In this document: positions 1 to 7,655 of the stretch, one piece after another | Numbering within the stretch: position 1 is the stretch's first letter | Layout: every line of letters starts with the position of its first letter | From: JALZCH01 sp036387135 | GTDB lineage: Bacteria > Acidobacteriota > Blastocatellia > Pyrinomonadales > Pyrinomonadaceae | Direction: 5' to 3' | DNA: 64,000 nucleotides | Assembly: GCA_036387135.1 (NCBI GenBank) | Contig: DASVUH010000078.1 | Span: 65,087-129,086 of the forward strand | The notes under the pieces: model-generated | What the model saw: the letters and a program-made list of their open reading frames with translations, nothing else | What the model was told of the DNA's origin: nothing | Databases searched by the model: none | Position numbers and translations under genes: made by a program

Positions 1-1187
1 AACAATTGAAAGTAATTGAACCTTTAACTAATCCGGCGGCGCATGGAGGAAAAGTCGGAGATGCTTTTGATGTTGTCATTCCTTCCATACCGGGATTTGG
101 CTTTTCCGGCAAGCCGACAGGTACTGGCTGGGACCCCGACCGCATCGCGAGAGCCTGGTCGGAACTGATGAAGCGCCTCGGTTACACGCGATACGTTGCA
201 CAGGGCGGCGATTGGGGGTCGCCCATTTCCAGTTCAATGGCGCGTCAGGCAGTGCCGGGACTGCTTGGCATCCACATCAACTTGCCCGCGACGGTGCCGC
301 CGGAGGTGACAGCCGCGCTGGCTGCCGGAGATTCGGCACCGGCGGGACTCTCGGAGAAGGAACGTGCGGCATTCGAGTCGCTCGCCACGTTCACTAAAAA
401 GTACAGAGCTTATGCGTTGATGATGGGCACACGTCCGCAGACGATCGGGTATGCCTTGACGGATACTCCGGCGGGACTTGCCGCCTGGATATTCGACTAC
501 AACAACGGCGAACCCGAGCGCCTGCTCAACAGGGACGACGTGCTGGACAACGTCACGCTGTACTGGCTGACGAACACTGCGACCTCGGCGGCGCGAATCT
601 ACTGGGAGACCAGCGGGCAAAGCGTTACCATCTCTGCCGCGCAGAAAACAAATGAGATTTCGCTCCCAGTGACGATCACTGTATTTCCCGGTGAGGTCTA
701 TCGAACTCCGGAAACGTGGGCGCGCCGCGCTTATCGAAACCTGATCTACTTTCGCGAAGCCGAAAAGGGCGGACACTTCGCGGCGTGGGAGCAGCCGCAG
801 CTTTTTGCTCAGGAGCTTCGCGCGGCATTCCGATTACTACGCTCGGATGCGGCTCCGGCGCAGCAATCGGGAATCAGGCGCACCGATCTTCTGCGGGACG
901 ATCTGAGCGTGCCCAGACGCGAAGTCCTTCAGGTACGCGTTGATTTCGACCCGGGAGCGGTCGCCGCCAAGCACAATCATCCCGGCGAAGAAATCGTTCA
1001 TGTCCTCGAAGGCTCGCTTGAGTATGAGGTCGAGGGCAAGCCGGCGGTGACGCTCAAGGCGGGCGACGTTTTATTCATCCCGGCAGGCGCCGCACATCGC
1101 GTGAAGAACGTCGGACGAGGCAACGGTTCGGAACTCGCCACATACATCGTCGAAAAAGGAAAACCGCTTATCACACTGGTCAAGTGA
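1..1187 (+). CDS. Epoxide hydrolase-cupin fusion, 5' end outside the window
   Basis: This alpha/beta-hydrolase would open epoxides to diols through an aspartate ester intermediate. The frame is open from the window edge (first full codon at 3), and comparison with the paralogue at 2135 shows that about 180 N-terminal residues, including the HGWPGS oxyanion motif, lie upstream. Counting from the codon at 6, the nucleophile is D69 in GGDWGS and the catalytic histidine is H257 in KGGHFAAWEQPQ. The two neighbouring paralogues stop just after this point, but here about 100 more residues form a complete cupin barrel: the first motif has H323, H325 and E328 (HNHPGEE), the second has PAGAAH ending in H364. 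Whether the cupin binds metal or acts as a second enzyme is unknown. The family assignment is firm; the substrate is not known. Confidence 0.9.
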   Translation, partial: QLKVIEPLTNPAAHGGKVGDAFDVVIPSIPGFGFSGKPTGTGWDPDRIARAWSELMKRLGYTRYVAQGGDWGSPISSSMARQAVPGLLGIHINLPATVPPEVTAALAAGDSAPAGLSEKERAAFESLATFTKKYRAYALMMGTRPQTIGYALTDTPAGLAAWIFDYNNGEPERLLNRDDVLDNVTLYWLTNTATSAARIYWETSGQSVTISAAQKTNEISLPVTITVFPGEVYRTPETWARRAYRNLIYFREAEKGGHFAAWEQPQLFAQELRAAFRLLRSDAAPAQQSGIRRTDLLRDDLSVPRREVLQVRVDFDPGAVAAKHNHPGEEIVHVLEGSLEYEVEGKPAVTLKAGDVLFIPAGAAHRVKNVGRGNGSELATYIVEKGKPLITLVK

Positions 1188-1284
1188 GCGCCCGTTATTT
1201 GTAAAGGACTCAAGACCCGGCACATGAGGCAATCACGAGTAAAACGGTCGAGTTTACTATGCCCGCATCAAGGAAAGGGGCACT

Positions 1285-1367
1285 GACATATTTTTCAATA
1301 AGGAGTGTGGGAGCATCCGGAGCTTTTTTCCGCGGAGCTTCGCGCGGCGTTCAAGTCGTTACGGTAG
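1285..1367 (+). pseudogene. Scar of a deleted fourth epoxide hydrolase gene
   Basis: Positions 1285-1305 match the leader and ribosome-binding site in front of the epoxide hydrolase gene at 4368 (positions 4339-4359) at 19 of 21 bases. The next recognisable sequence, 1308-1367, reads WEHPELFSAELRAAFKSLR then stop. This aligns with the extreme C-terminus of the neighbouring enzymes (WEQPQIFVQELRAAFKSF). The start codon and about 1.3 kb of coding sequence are gone, so this is best read as an internal deletion of one tandem copy, with only its two ends left. It cannot encode an enzyme. Confidence 0.8.
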
Positions 1368-1466
1368 TTTGTGACTTCTCGCCTGTAGCGAAAGGGCTAT
1401 TCGATTAAACCTGATAACTCAGACAATCGGTTGAATGACACACATTGAATTAAAAGGAGGCACTTT

Positions 1467-2024
1467 ATGAAACGGATTGATTTATTAGTTGCACGAATTG
1501 AAAGAATTCACTTTATGAAAAGGATTGCTGTATTGCTGATTGCGGTTGCAATGGCGACTGGCGCCGTGGTCGTCTGGGCTCAAACATCTACACGGAATGA
1601 TGTCAAGCAGCTCGTTTCCCCAAGCGCGAAGGAGATCCGAGGCGCATCGCCGTACGCGGAAATCCAGAATGAGCCTCTGCCTAAGCTGTTCGTGGACGAG
1701 CCGCTTCCCGAGGGGCTAGCCCAGGGCATTGTCTGGATCCAGTGGCGGGTGGAGAACTTAAACGTCGTACCGGTGTTCGGAAAGGGTGCCGTAAACGTAT
1801 CTCCGCGGGCAGGGCATCTGCACGTACATGTGGACGACGTGGGCTGGTGGTGGGCGGACGCCAGTAACAACAATACTATCGACATAGCCGGGTTATCGGA
1901 GGGACCGCACAAGGTACGGCTCGAATTGGTAAACCCCAACCATGAGCCTTTCCCCGGACAGTCCAAAACAGTGACGTTCACGATACCTAAGGGAGCGTCT
2001 TTGTCTCTCAACCACCGTCACTGA
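1467..2024 (+). CDS. Secreted DUF6130-like protein
   Basis: Exported protein of 185 residues with no known reaction. The signal peptide is MKRIAVLLIAVAMATGAVVVWA, beginning at an internal Met (residue 17, position 1515) and probably cleaved before QTST. The mature part contains a HLHVHVDD stretch, a WWWADAS segment and GLSEGPHKVRLELVNPNH, which I recognise as the pattern of the DUF6130 family (compact beta domain). The start at 1467 has a strong AAAGGAGG eight bases upstream. The start at 1515 has only a weak GAAAG, yet gives the more normal signal peptide. The bases around both starts are a near repeat (CACTTTATGAAA). It sits between epoxide hydrolase genes and may be co-expressed with them. 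Confidence 0.75.
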   Translation: MKRIDLLVARIERIHFMKRIAVLLIAVAMATGAVVVWAQTSTRNDVKQLVSPSAKEIRGASPYAEIQNEPLPKLFVDEPLPEGLAQGIVWIQWRVENLNVVPVFGKGAVNVSPRAGHLHVHVDDVGWWWADASNNNTIDIAGLSEGPHKVRLELVNPNHEPFPGQSKTVTFTIPKGASLSLNHRH

Positions 2025-2090
2025 ATCGCGGAGGGTTTGCAGCAAATTCAGAGCGGACAGAACCAGGCAAGGCTGAACAGCGCGGACTCT

Positions 2091-2127
2091 AAGGAAAGAG
2101 GTGTCCACGTATTTTTTCGGTAAGGAG
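2091..2127 (+). repeat. Leader repeat of epoxide hydrolase genes, copy B
   Basis: AAGGAAAGAG, then a T-rich stretch and TAAGGAG, immediately before the gene at 2135. The same arrangement occurs at 1270-1305 (in the deleted copy) and at 4321-4359 (before the gene at 4368). The shared part covers the ribosome-binding site and some upstream sequence, so each tandem duplication copied its own leader. A conserved regulatory role is possible but not shown. Confidence 0.65.
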
Positions 2128-2134
2128 AGAGAAA

Positions 2135-3523
2135 ATGAAATATTCGGAAATCGCAGACGGATTCACGCGGCTATTACCGTCAAAATTTTTACGCAATCAA
2201 GCCGTATCGGTAATCGCATGTGCTCTCGGACTTTGTCTGATTGCTCTGTCCAGTCATGCTCAGACCAAAAAATCCAAAAGCAATCAAAGGGAGATGAAAA
2301 TGACACAAACAACTGCCAAACAGCAAAGTACCGGGCATTCTACAGACAAGGAAGCCATTCGCCCGTTTAGAATGAAAATTCCGGAAGTGGAACTTACCGA
2401 ATTACGCAGGCGAATCAAGGCGGCGAAGTGGCCCAACAAGGAACTCGTCAGCGACGCATCGCAGGGCGTGCAGCTCGCAACGATGCATAAGCTCGCGGAA
2501 TATTGGGCGAACCATTACGATTGGCGAAAAGTTGAGGCGAGGCTGAACGCCTTGCCGCAGTTCGTCACCAACATCGACGGCGTCGACATTCACTTCATTC
2601 ATGTTCGTTCGAAACATCCGAATGCCTTGCCGCTTATCATCACGCATGGCTGGCCCGGTTCCATTATTGAGGAGCTAAAGGTAATCGATCCGCTGACAAA
2701 CCCGACGGCGCATGGCGGGAAGCCCGAAGACGCGTTCGACATCGTGATTCCGTCGCTGCCGGGCTACGGCTTTTCAGGCAAGCCAACCGAACTCGGCTGG
2801 GATCCAGTCCGCATCGCTCGCGCATGGAGCGTGCTGATGAAGCGCCTCGGTTACATTCGGTTTGTCGCTTCAGGCGGCGACTGGGGCGATCCCGTGACTG
2901 AGCAGATGGCGGTGCTGGCGCCTTCGGAAGTGCTCGGCATTCACTTGAATATGCCGTCCGCCATACCGCCCGAAATTTTCAAGGCGCTCGGCGCTGGCGG
3001 TCCAGCTCCGGATGGACTTTCGGCTGATGAAAAGCGTGCGTACAATCAACTGGACTTTTTCTTTAAGAAGGGTTTGGCATACGCCCAGGAAATGACCAAC
3101 CGCCCGCAGACGCTTTACGCGATGGAGGATTCCCCGGTCGGACTTGCTGCGTGGATTCTCGATCATGATATACGCAGTTACGAGCTTATTGCACGCATTT
3201 TTGATGGTCATACTGAGGGTCTCACGCGAGACGACATCCTCGACAACATTACGCTCTACTGGTTAACGAACACGGCAGTCTCTTCCGCACGTCTGTACTG
3301 GGAAAACAAACTTCCGTTCTTCGCTCCCCAAGGGGTAACGGTACCGGTTGCCGTGAGCGCCTTTCCTGACGAACTCTATCAAGCCCCACGGAGTTGGGCG
3401 GAAAGAGCTTTTCCCAAGCTTATCTATTACAACCGGCTCGACAAGGGCGGACACTTTGCGGCGTGGGAACAGCCGCAGATTTTCGCCGCGGAACTTCGAT
3501 CCGCATTCAGAACGCTGCATTAA
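2135..3523 (+). CDS. Secreted epoxide hydrolase
   Basis: Epoxide hydrolase of 462 residues with an N-terminal EHN domain (about 76-185) and an alpha/beta-hydrolase core. Visible catalytic features are HGWPGS (H171, oxyanion region), nucleophile D249 in GGDWGD and H440 in KGGHFAAWEQPQ. The first about 43 residues form a Sec signal peptide ending SSHA-Q, so export is expected. A second good ribosome-binding site (AAAGGGA, 2286-2292) lies just before in-frame ATGs at 2294 and 2300 (residues 54 and 56). A cytoplasmic form lacking the signal is therefore possible, and the signal may have been added in front of an older start. It is a close paralogue of the genes at 1 and 4368. The substrate is unknown; EHN-type enzymes accept diverse alkyl and aryl epoxides. 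Confidence 0.92.
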   Translation: MKYSEIADGFTRLLPSKFLRNQAVSVIACALGLCLIALSSHAQTKKSKSNQREMKMTQTTAKQQSTGHSTDKEAIRPFRMKIPEVELTELRRRIKAAKWPNKELVSDASQGVQLATMHKLAEYWANHYDWRKVEARLNALPQFVTNIDGVDIHFIHVRSKHPNALPLIITHGWPGSIIEELKVIDPLTNPTAHGGKPEDAFDIVIPSLPGYGFSGKPTELGWDPVRIARAWSVLMKRLGYIRFVASGGDWGDPVTEQMAVLAPSEVLGIHLNMPSAIPPEIFKALGAGGPAPDGLSADEKRAYNQLDFFFKKGLAYAQEMTNRPQTLYAMEDSPVGLAAWILDHDIRSYELIARIFDGHTEGLTRDDILDNITLYWLTNTAVSSARLYWENKLPFFAPQGVTVPVAVSAFPDELYQAPRSWAERAFPKLIYYNRLDKGGHFAAWEQPQIFAAELRSAFRTLH

Positions 3524-3608
3524 AGAGACAACTATTGGTGGTTGATAAAGGGCACGAAAGCAGCAATTGGCACTTTTCAGCACCGGTTGGAAATTTATAG
3601 GAGAATTT

Positions 3609-4313
3609 ATGAAAACTACAAAAATCGCAAAAAACGGACAGGTCGACATGAAGCTTGAAGTCGTGATACTCGGTGTCTCCGACGTAGACCGGGCGAAAAC
3701 GTTCTACGAGAATCTCGGCTGGCGGCTCGACGCCGACTTCATGATTAGTGACGACTTACGCATCGTGCAATTGACGCCTCACCACTCGGAAGCCTCGATC
3801 ATCTTCGGCAAGGGCGTTTCGTCCGCTGAGCCCGGCTCGACCAACAATTTGGTTCTCGCCGTGGATGACATCGACGCCGCCCGCGCAGAGCTCGGCGACC
3901 GAGGCGTGGATGTGAGCGAAGTCTTTCACTTCGCCGTCGCACCCTTCAACATAGCTGTGGAGAACCCGCGCATCAGCGGGCGCGACCCCGAGGGTCGTTC
4001 CTACTTTTCATTTGCCTCGTTCGAGGATCCAGACGGAAACGGCTGGCTGCTCCAAGAAATCCAGACGCGGCTTCCCGGTCGCGAGTGGGAGGCGGCGACG
4101 CGGGCGCAAAACATTGATGCGGATAATCTCGCAGATCTCCTCCGCGAGACGGCAGAGCGCCACGACCGCTTCGAGAAAACGCACGCCGGTCACGACTGGT
4201 GGGACTGGTACGCACCCTATCTGAGCGCGCGTCAGAACGGCAGCAGTTCTGAGGAGGCGGCAGCCGCAGCCGACCGCTACATTGGAGAAGCCCTTCAGGT
4301 TATTCCCGGATAA
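3609..4313 (+). CDS. VOC (glyoxalase/bleomycin-resistance) superfamily protein with C-terminal helical tail
   Basis: A VOC-fold domain spans residues about 15-150 (KLEVVILGVSDVDRAKTFYENLGW at the start, DPDGNGWLLQEIQTR at the end). About 75 mostly helical residues follow, including HDWWDWYAPYLSARQ and an alanine-rich EEAAAAADRYI segment. I have seen this tail on other VOC proteins but know no function for it. The start at 3609 is chosen because AGGAG lies six bases before it; an upstream in-frame start at 3567 lacks a site. VOC proteins can be dioxygenases, isomerases, thiol transferases or binding proteins, and the metal ligands cannot be assigned confidently here. It lies between two epoxide hydrolase genes, 85 bases after the first, which suggests a shared detoxification role. 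Confidence 0.85.
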   Translation: MKTTKIAKNGQVDMKLEVVILGVSDVDRAKTFYENLGWRLDADFMISDDLRIVQLTPHHSEASIIFGKGVSSAEPGSTNNLVLAVDDIDAARAELGDRGVDVSEVFHFAVAPFNIAVENPRISGRDPEGRSYFSFASFEDPDGNGWLLQEIQTRLPGREWEAATRAQNIDADNLADLLRETAERHDRFEKTHAGHDWWDWYAPYLSARQNGSSSEEAAAAADRYIGEALQVIPG

Positions 4314-4320
4314 TAGCGTC

Positions 4321-4359
4321 CGAAAGGATATACGGTTCGACGTATTTTTCGATAAGGAG
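4321..4359 (+). repeat. Leader repeat of epoxide hydrolase genes, copy C
   Basis: CGAAAGGATA, then GACGTATTTTTCGATAAGG just before the start at 4368. It is the closest match to the leader left behind in the deleted copy at 1285-1305. Confidence 0.65.
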
Positions 4360-4367
4360 AAGAGAAA

Positions 4368-5783
4368 ATGAAATATACGGAAATTGCAAACAGATTTACA
4401 CAGATTTTATCGCCAAGATTTTTGCGCAATCTTGCACTATCAATAACGGTTTGCGCTCTCGGACTCGGTTTGATTGCTATGTCCAGCCGTGCCCAAACTC
4501 GAAAACCAAAAAGCAATCAAAGGGAGACGGCTATGATGCAAACAACTGTCAAACAACAAAGTATTGAGCAATCTACGGACAAAGAAGCTATTCGTCCGTT
4601 TCGTGTGAAAATTCCGGAAGAAACGCTCGCTGACATGCGCCGCCGGATCGCAGCGACGCGCTTCCCTGAAAAGGAAACCGTCGGCGACTCTTCGCAGGGC
4701 GTGCCGCTGGCGACGATGCAGAAACTCGCGCGCTATTGGCAGACGGATTATGACTGGCGCAAAGCGGAAGCGAAATTGAACGCCTTCCCGCAGTTTGTGA
4801 CCAATATCGACGGACTCGATATTCATTTCATTCATGTTCGTTCGAGAAATCCCGATGCTTTGCCACTCGTCATAACGCACGGGTGGCCCGGCTCGATACT
4901 AGAGCAGATCAAACTCATCGGACCGCTGACTGATCCAGTCGCGCACGGCGGGAAAGCTGAAGACTCATTCGACGTTGTGATCCCTTCGATGCCCGGCTAC
5001 GGCTTTTCGGGCAAGCCGACAGCGACGGGTTGGGGACCAGAGCGCATGGCGCGCGCTTGGGACGTTCTGATGAAGCGTCGTCTCGGGTACACGCGATACG
5101 TCGCGCAGGGCGGCGACTGGGGCGCCTTTGTCGTCGACCAAATGGGCTTGCAGGGTCCTGATGGATTGCTCGCCATTCACACCAACATGCCGGCAACCGT
5201 TCCAGCCGATGTCGACAAGGCGCTTTTATCCGGCGGACCAATGCCCTCAGGTCTCTCGGCTGGCGAACAGCGCGCCTATGCGCAACTGGTGAGAACTTTC
5301 AAGCAGGTTGACTACGCTCGGTTGATGGGATCGCGCCCGCAGACGCTTTACGGCATTTCGGATTCGCCCATCGGTCTCGCCGCCTGGCTCCTCGACCACA
5401 ACGACGCTGACGCGCAGCCCGCCGCCGCGGTCGCCGCGGCGCTGAACCGGACAACGAGCAACACGGGCGAGCTAACCAGGGACGAAATTCTCGACAACAT
5501 CACGCTTTATTGGCTGACAAACACCGGCGTCTCCGCGTCTCGTCTCTATTGGGAATACAAGGGCGGATTTTTCAACGCCAAGGGCGTCTCTATTCCGGTG
5601 GCGGTGACCGTCTTTCCCGGTGAGCAGTATGAAGCGCCGCGGAGTTGGACCGAGCGCGCCTATCCCAAGCTCGTCTATTATAACCGAGTGGATAAAGGCG
5701 GGCACTTCGCTGCGTGGGAGCAGCCGCAGATTTTTGTTCAGGAACTAAGAGCGGCATTCAAATCATTCCGCGCGTCGAAATAA
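4368..5783 (+). CDS. Secreted epoxide hydrolase
   Basis: The third epoxide hydrolase of the cluster has 471 residues and the same layout as the gene at 2135: signal peptide (ending SSRA-Q), EHN domain, HGWPGS, nucleophile D250 in GGDWGA and H446 in KGGHFAAWEQPQ. It differs by an extra Arg in the LMKRRLGY segment before the nucleophile strand and by an insertion of about ten residues rich in Ala in the lid (ADAQPAAAVAAALNR), which could alter substrate choice. As in its paralogue, an internal ribosome-binding site (AAAGGGAGA, 4519-4527) precedes in-frame ATGs at 4533 and 4536. The leader is the repeat described at 4321. Confidence 0.92.
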   Translation: MKYTEIANRFTQILSPRFLRNLALSITVCALGLGLIAMSSRAQTRKPKSNQRETAMMQTTVKQQSIEQSTDKEAIRPFRVKIPEETLADMRRRIAATRFPEKETVGDSSQGVPLATMQKLARYWQTDYDWRKAEAKLNAFPQFVTNIDGLDIHFIHVRSRNPDALPLVITHGWPGSILEQIKLIGPLTDPVAHGGKAEDSFDVVIPSMPGYGFSGKPTATGWGPERMARAWDVLMKRRLGYTRYVAQGGDWGAFVVDQMGLQGPDGLLAIHTNMPATVPADVDKALLSGGPMPSGLSAGEQRAYAQLVRTFKQVDYARLMGSRPQTLYGISDSPIGLAAWLLDHNDADAQPAAAVAAALNRTTSNTGELTRDEILDNITLYWLTNTGVSASRLYWEYKGGFFNAKGVSIPVAVTVFPGEQYEAPRSWTERAYPKLVYYNRVDKGGHFAAWEQPQIFVQELRAAFKSFRASK

Positions 5784-5996
5784 ACGCTTCGGAAATGACT
5801 TCACCCGCTCAGCACGTTTCATCTTTGGAAAAAGATTTTTCGCGGAGATCATTTTACTAACTGAGTGAAACAGTAAACTTTAAAGCTATGAAAAAGACTG
5901 AAAATAACCATGAAAGTAAAATCGTGAAAGCCGCCGTGCAGATCAGCCCGTGCTTTATTACCGGCAGGGTGTCGTACTTAAAAAGGAGGTTCACAA

Positions 5997-6959
5997 ATGA
6001 AGATTTTTGTAGTAGGCGGGACAGGAGCTATAGGTCGTCCGCTGGTCACGGAATTGCTTGCCAAAGGGCACACACTTGTCGCTCTGACCCATTCAAAAGA
6101 AAAGGCTGATGAATTAGTAAAACGAGGCGTCGAACCTGCGATTGCCGATGTATTTGATACAGAGGCGGTCAAAGCCGCTGTCAGGCGCGCTCAGCCGGAG
6201 GTCGTGATTGAACAACTTACTGCCCTGCCCAGAAACTACACCCGCGAGGCGATGAATGCCGCCGCCCCGTTCAACACTCGCCTTCGTTTAGATGGGGGCG
6301 CCAATGTGCTGGCAGCCGCGCTGGCGGCAGGTGTGCGGCGTTACGTGAGACAATCGGTCGCCTTCTGGGGTATTCCGGGTCCCGGGTTGGCGGATGAAGA
6401 AACGCCTCTATCGATTGACGCATCGCCGGCGGTCGCGGCTGATGCCCGCTTACAAACCGAGATGGAACGTCGCCTGCTGGGAAATCCCGACATAGAAGGG
6501 ATCGCCCTGCGTTATGGTTTTTTCTATGGACCCGGCACTTGGTTCCACCCCGACGGCGACGTTGCCCGTCAGGTCAGAGCGCAGCAGTTCCCGATTGTCG
6601 GGAATGGCGAGGGCGTCTGGACGTGGCTGCACATTGAGGACGCGGCGATTGCCACTGCTGCGGCAGCAGAGTGGGGCGATCCAGGGATTTATATAGTTGC
6701 TAATGATCGACCTCTAGCGGTGCGGGAATGGCTCCCGGCATTTGCTAAATGGCTGAACGCGCCGCCGCCGCCGCAGGTATCGGTTGAGGATGCTCTGAAA
6801 ATGGAGGGCGGTGCGGATGCTGTTTACTACCAGACTCAGATGCGAGGCGTATCGAATGCCAAGGCAAAACGCGAACTGAATTTTTATCCGCGCCCGCTGG
6901 AGTGGATCGACGCTGCCGCGGAACGTGACAGTCATTTGGTTAAGGGTGAAGCAAGATGA
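5997..6959 (+). CDS. Atypical NAD(P)-binding short-chain dehydrogenase / epimerase-like protein
   Basis: A protein of 320 residues with a Rossmann fold starting at the first residue. The dinucleotide motif GGTGAIG (residues 7-13) is intact. The later ALRYGFFYGPGTWF segment is typical of extended SDRs such as nucleotide-sugar epimerases. A clear YxxxK catalytic pair is not visible, so it may be an atypical SDR or a binding protein of the NmrA kind. The start at 5997 has a very strong AAAAAGGAGG at spacing six. The stop TGA overlaps the next ATG (ATGA at 6956). Substrate unknown. Confidence 0.85.
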   Translation: MKIFVVGGTGAIGRPLVTELLAKGHTLVALTHSKEKADELVKRGVEPAIADVFDTEAVKAAVRRAQPEVVIEQLTALPRNYTREAMNAAAPFNTRLRLDGGANVLAAALAAGVRRYVRQSVAFWGIPGPGLADEETPLSIDASPAVAADARLQTEMERRLLGNPDIEGIALRYGFFYGPGTWFHPDGDVARQVRAQQFPIVGNGEGVWTWLHIEDAAIATAAAAEWGDPGIYIVANDRPLAVREWLPAFAKWLNAPPPPQVSVEDALKMEGGADAVYYQTQMRGVSNAKAKRELNFYPRPLEWIDAAAERDSHLVKGEAR

Positions 6960-7051
6960 AGATTGCTCAATTTGGAACAATGTGCGTTGTGATGCACGCG
7001 ATTGCACAGTTGATCGTCCGGCACGGCGCAATCAAGGAGAAAAGACCATGA
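6956..7051 (+). CDS. Possible 31-residue coupling peptide between two genes
   Basis: This tiny frame starts at the ATGA that ends the SDR gene. Its own stop (TGA at 7049-7051) overlaps the ATG of the next gene at 7048, again as ATGA. The peptide MKIAQFGTMCVVMHAIAQLI then 11 more residues has no recognisable domain. The double overlap would allow ribosomes to pass from the SDR gene to the NTF2-like gene without release, so the frame may matter for translational coupling rather than for its product. It could also be chance, because the downstream gene has its own AAGGAG. Confidence 0.35.
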   Translation: MKIAQFGTMCVVMHAIAQLIVRHGAIKEKRP

Positions 7052-7518
7052 GTACAAACCCAACAGATATAATCAAAGAGTTATTGGAGAACACCGCCCC
7101 GGAGAAGGTTGAAGCAGCGGCGCTGAGACTCGTTTCAGACGATGCAACCTACGTCTCACTGAATTTCGACAACCCGGAACTCAAGCGGATCCTCCCCTGG
7201 ACCGGAACGTCCAAAGGACCGCGCGGGTTAAGCGACACGTTTAGAAGAGTCGCCCAGTTCTGGACGATTGAGGATTTCAGCGTCTCCTCTCTATTCGGTG
7301 CAGGCGAGGATGTGGCTGTCTTCGGAGAGTTTACCTATCGTTCGAATTCTACCGGCAAGGCGTTTCGCTCTCCTTTTGCCATCCACGCCAAGGTGCGGGA
7401 CGGGAAGACCGTGTTCTTCATGTTCATGGAGGACACGTTCGCGAGCGCCCGCTCGTTTAGCACCGGAGGAACCTGGACGGTTAAGACAAACCTGCAAGTG
7501 GAGCCTTACGAAGTTTAG
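7048..7518 (+). CDS. SnoaL/NTF2-like (ketosteroid isomerase fold) protein
   Basis: A 156-residue protein with no signal peptide. The pattern of an N-terminal helix (IIKELLENTAPEKVEAAALRLVSDDATYVSL), a central GPRGLSDTFRRVAQFW and a C-terminal beta sheet (VAVFGEFTYRS, SPFAIHAKV, FMFMEDTFA) is that of the SnoaL-like cone fold. Such proteins are often small isomerases, hydrolases or ligand-binding subunits. The start at 7048 is chosen over an in-frame codon at 6925 because AAGGAG lies nine bases upstream and the longer N-terminus would run inside the SDR gene. It is probably co-transcribed with that gene. Exact activity unknown. Confidence 0.8.
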   Translation: MSTNPTDIIKELLENTAPEKVEAAALRLVSDDATYVSLNFDNPELKRILPWTGTSKGPRGLSDTFRRVAQFWTIEDFSVSSLFGAGEDVAVFGEFTYRSNSTGKAFRSPFAIHAKVRDGKTVFFMFMEDTFASARSFSTGGTWTVKTNLQVEPYEV

Positions 7519-7655
7519 CCGCGCCAAGGCTGTCGCAAAATCAAGCAACACCTGCCCAGCCGATGCAGCGAGTTGTGAGCAGGCATTCGCCGTTACATCG
7601 ATTTAAATCCGGCAGAAGGAGGAGAAGTCGACCATTATACTAAGGAGGTTAACAA

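Noticed and set aside
3567..3600. TGGCACTTTTCAGCA, resembling a sigma-54 promoter
   Set aside because: GG and GC are nine bases apart instead of ten and the bases around GC do not fit; the gene behind it is not an expected target.
5888..6109. 73-residue forward frame overlapping the SDR start
   Set aside because: Its second half lies in another frame of the SDR gene and it lacks its own ribosome-binding site.
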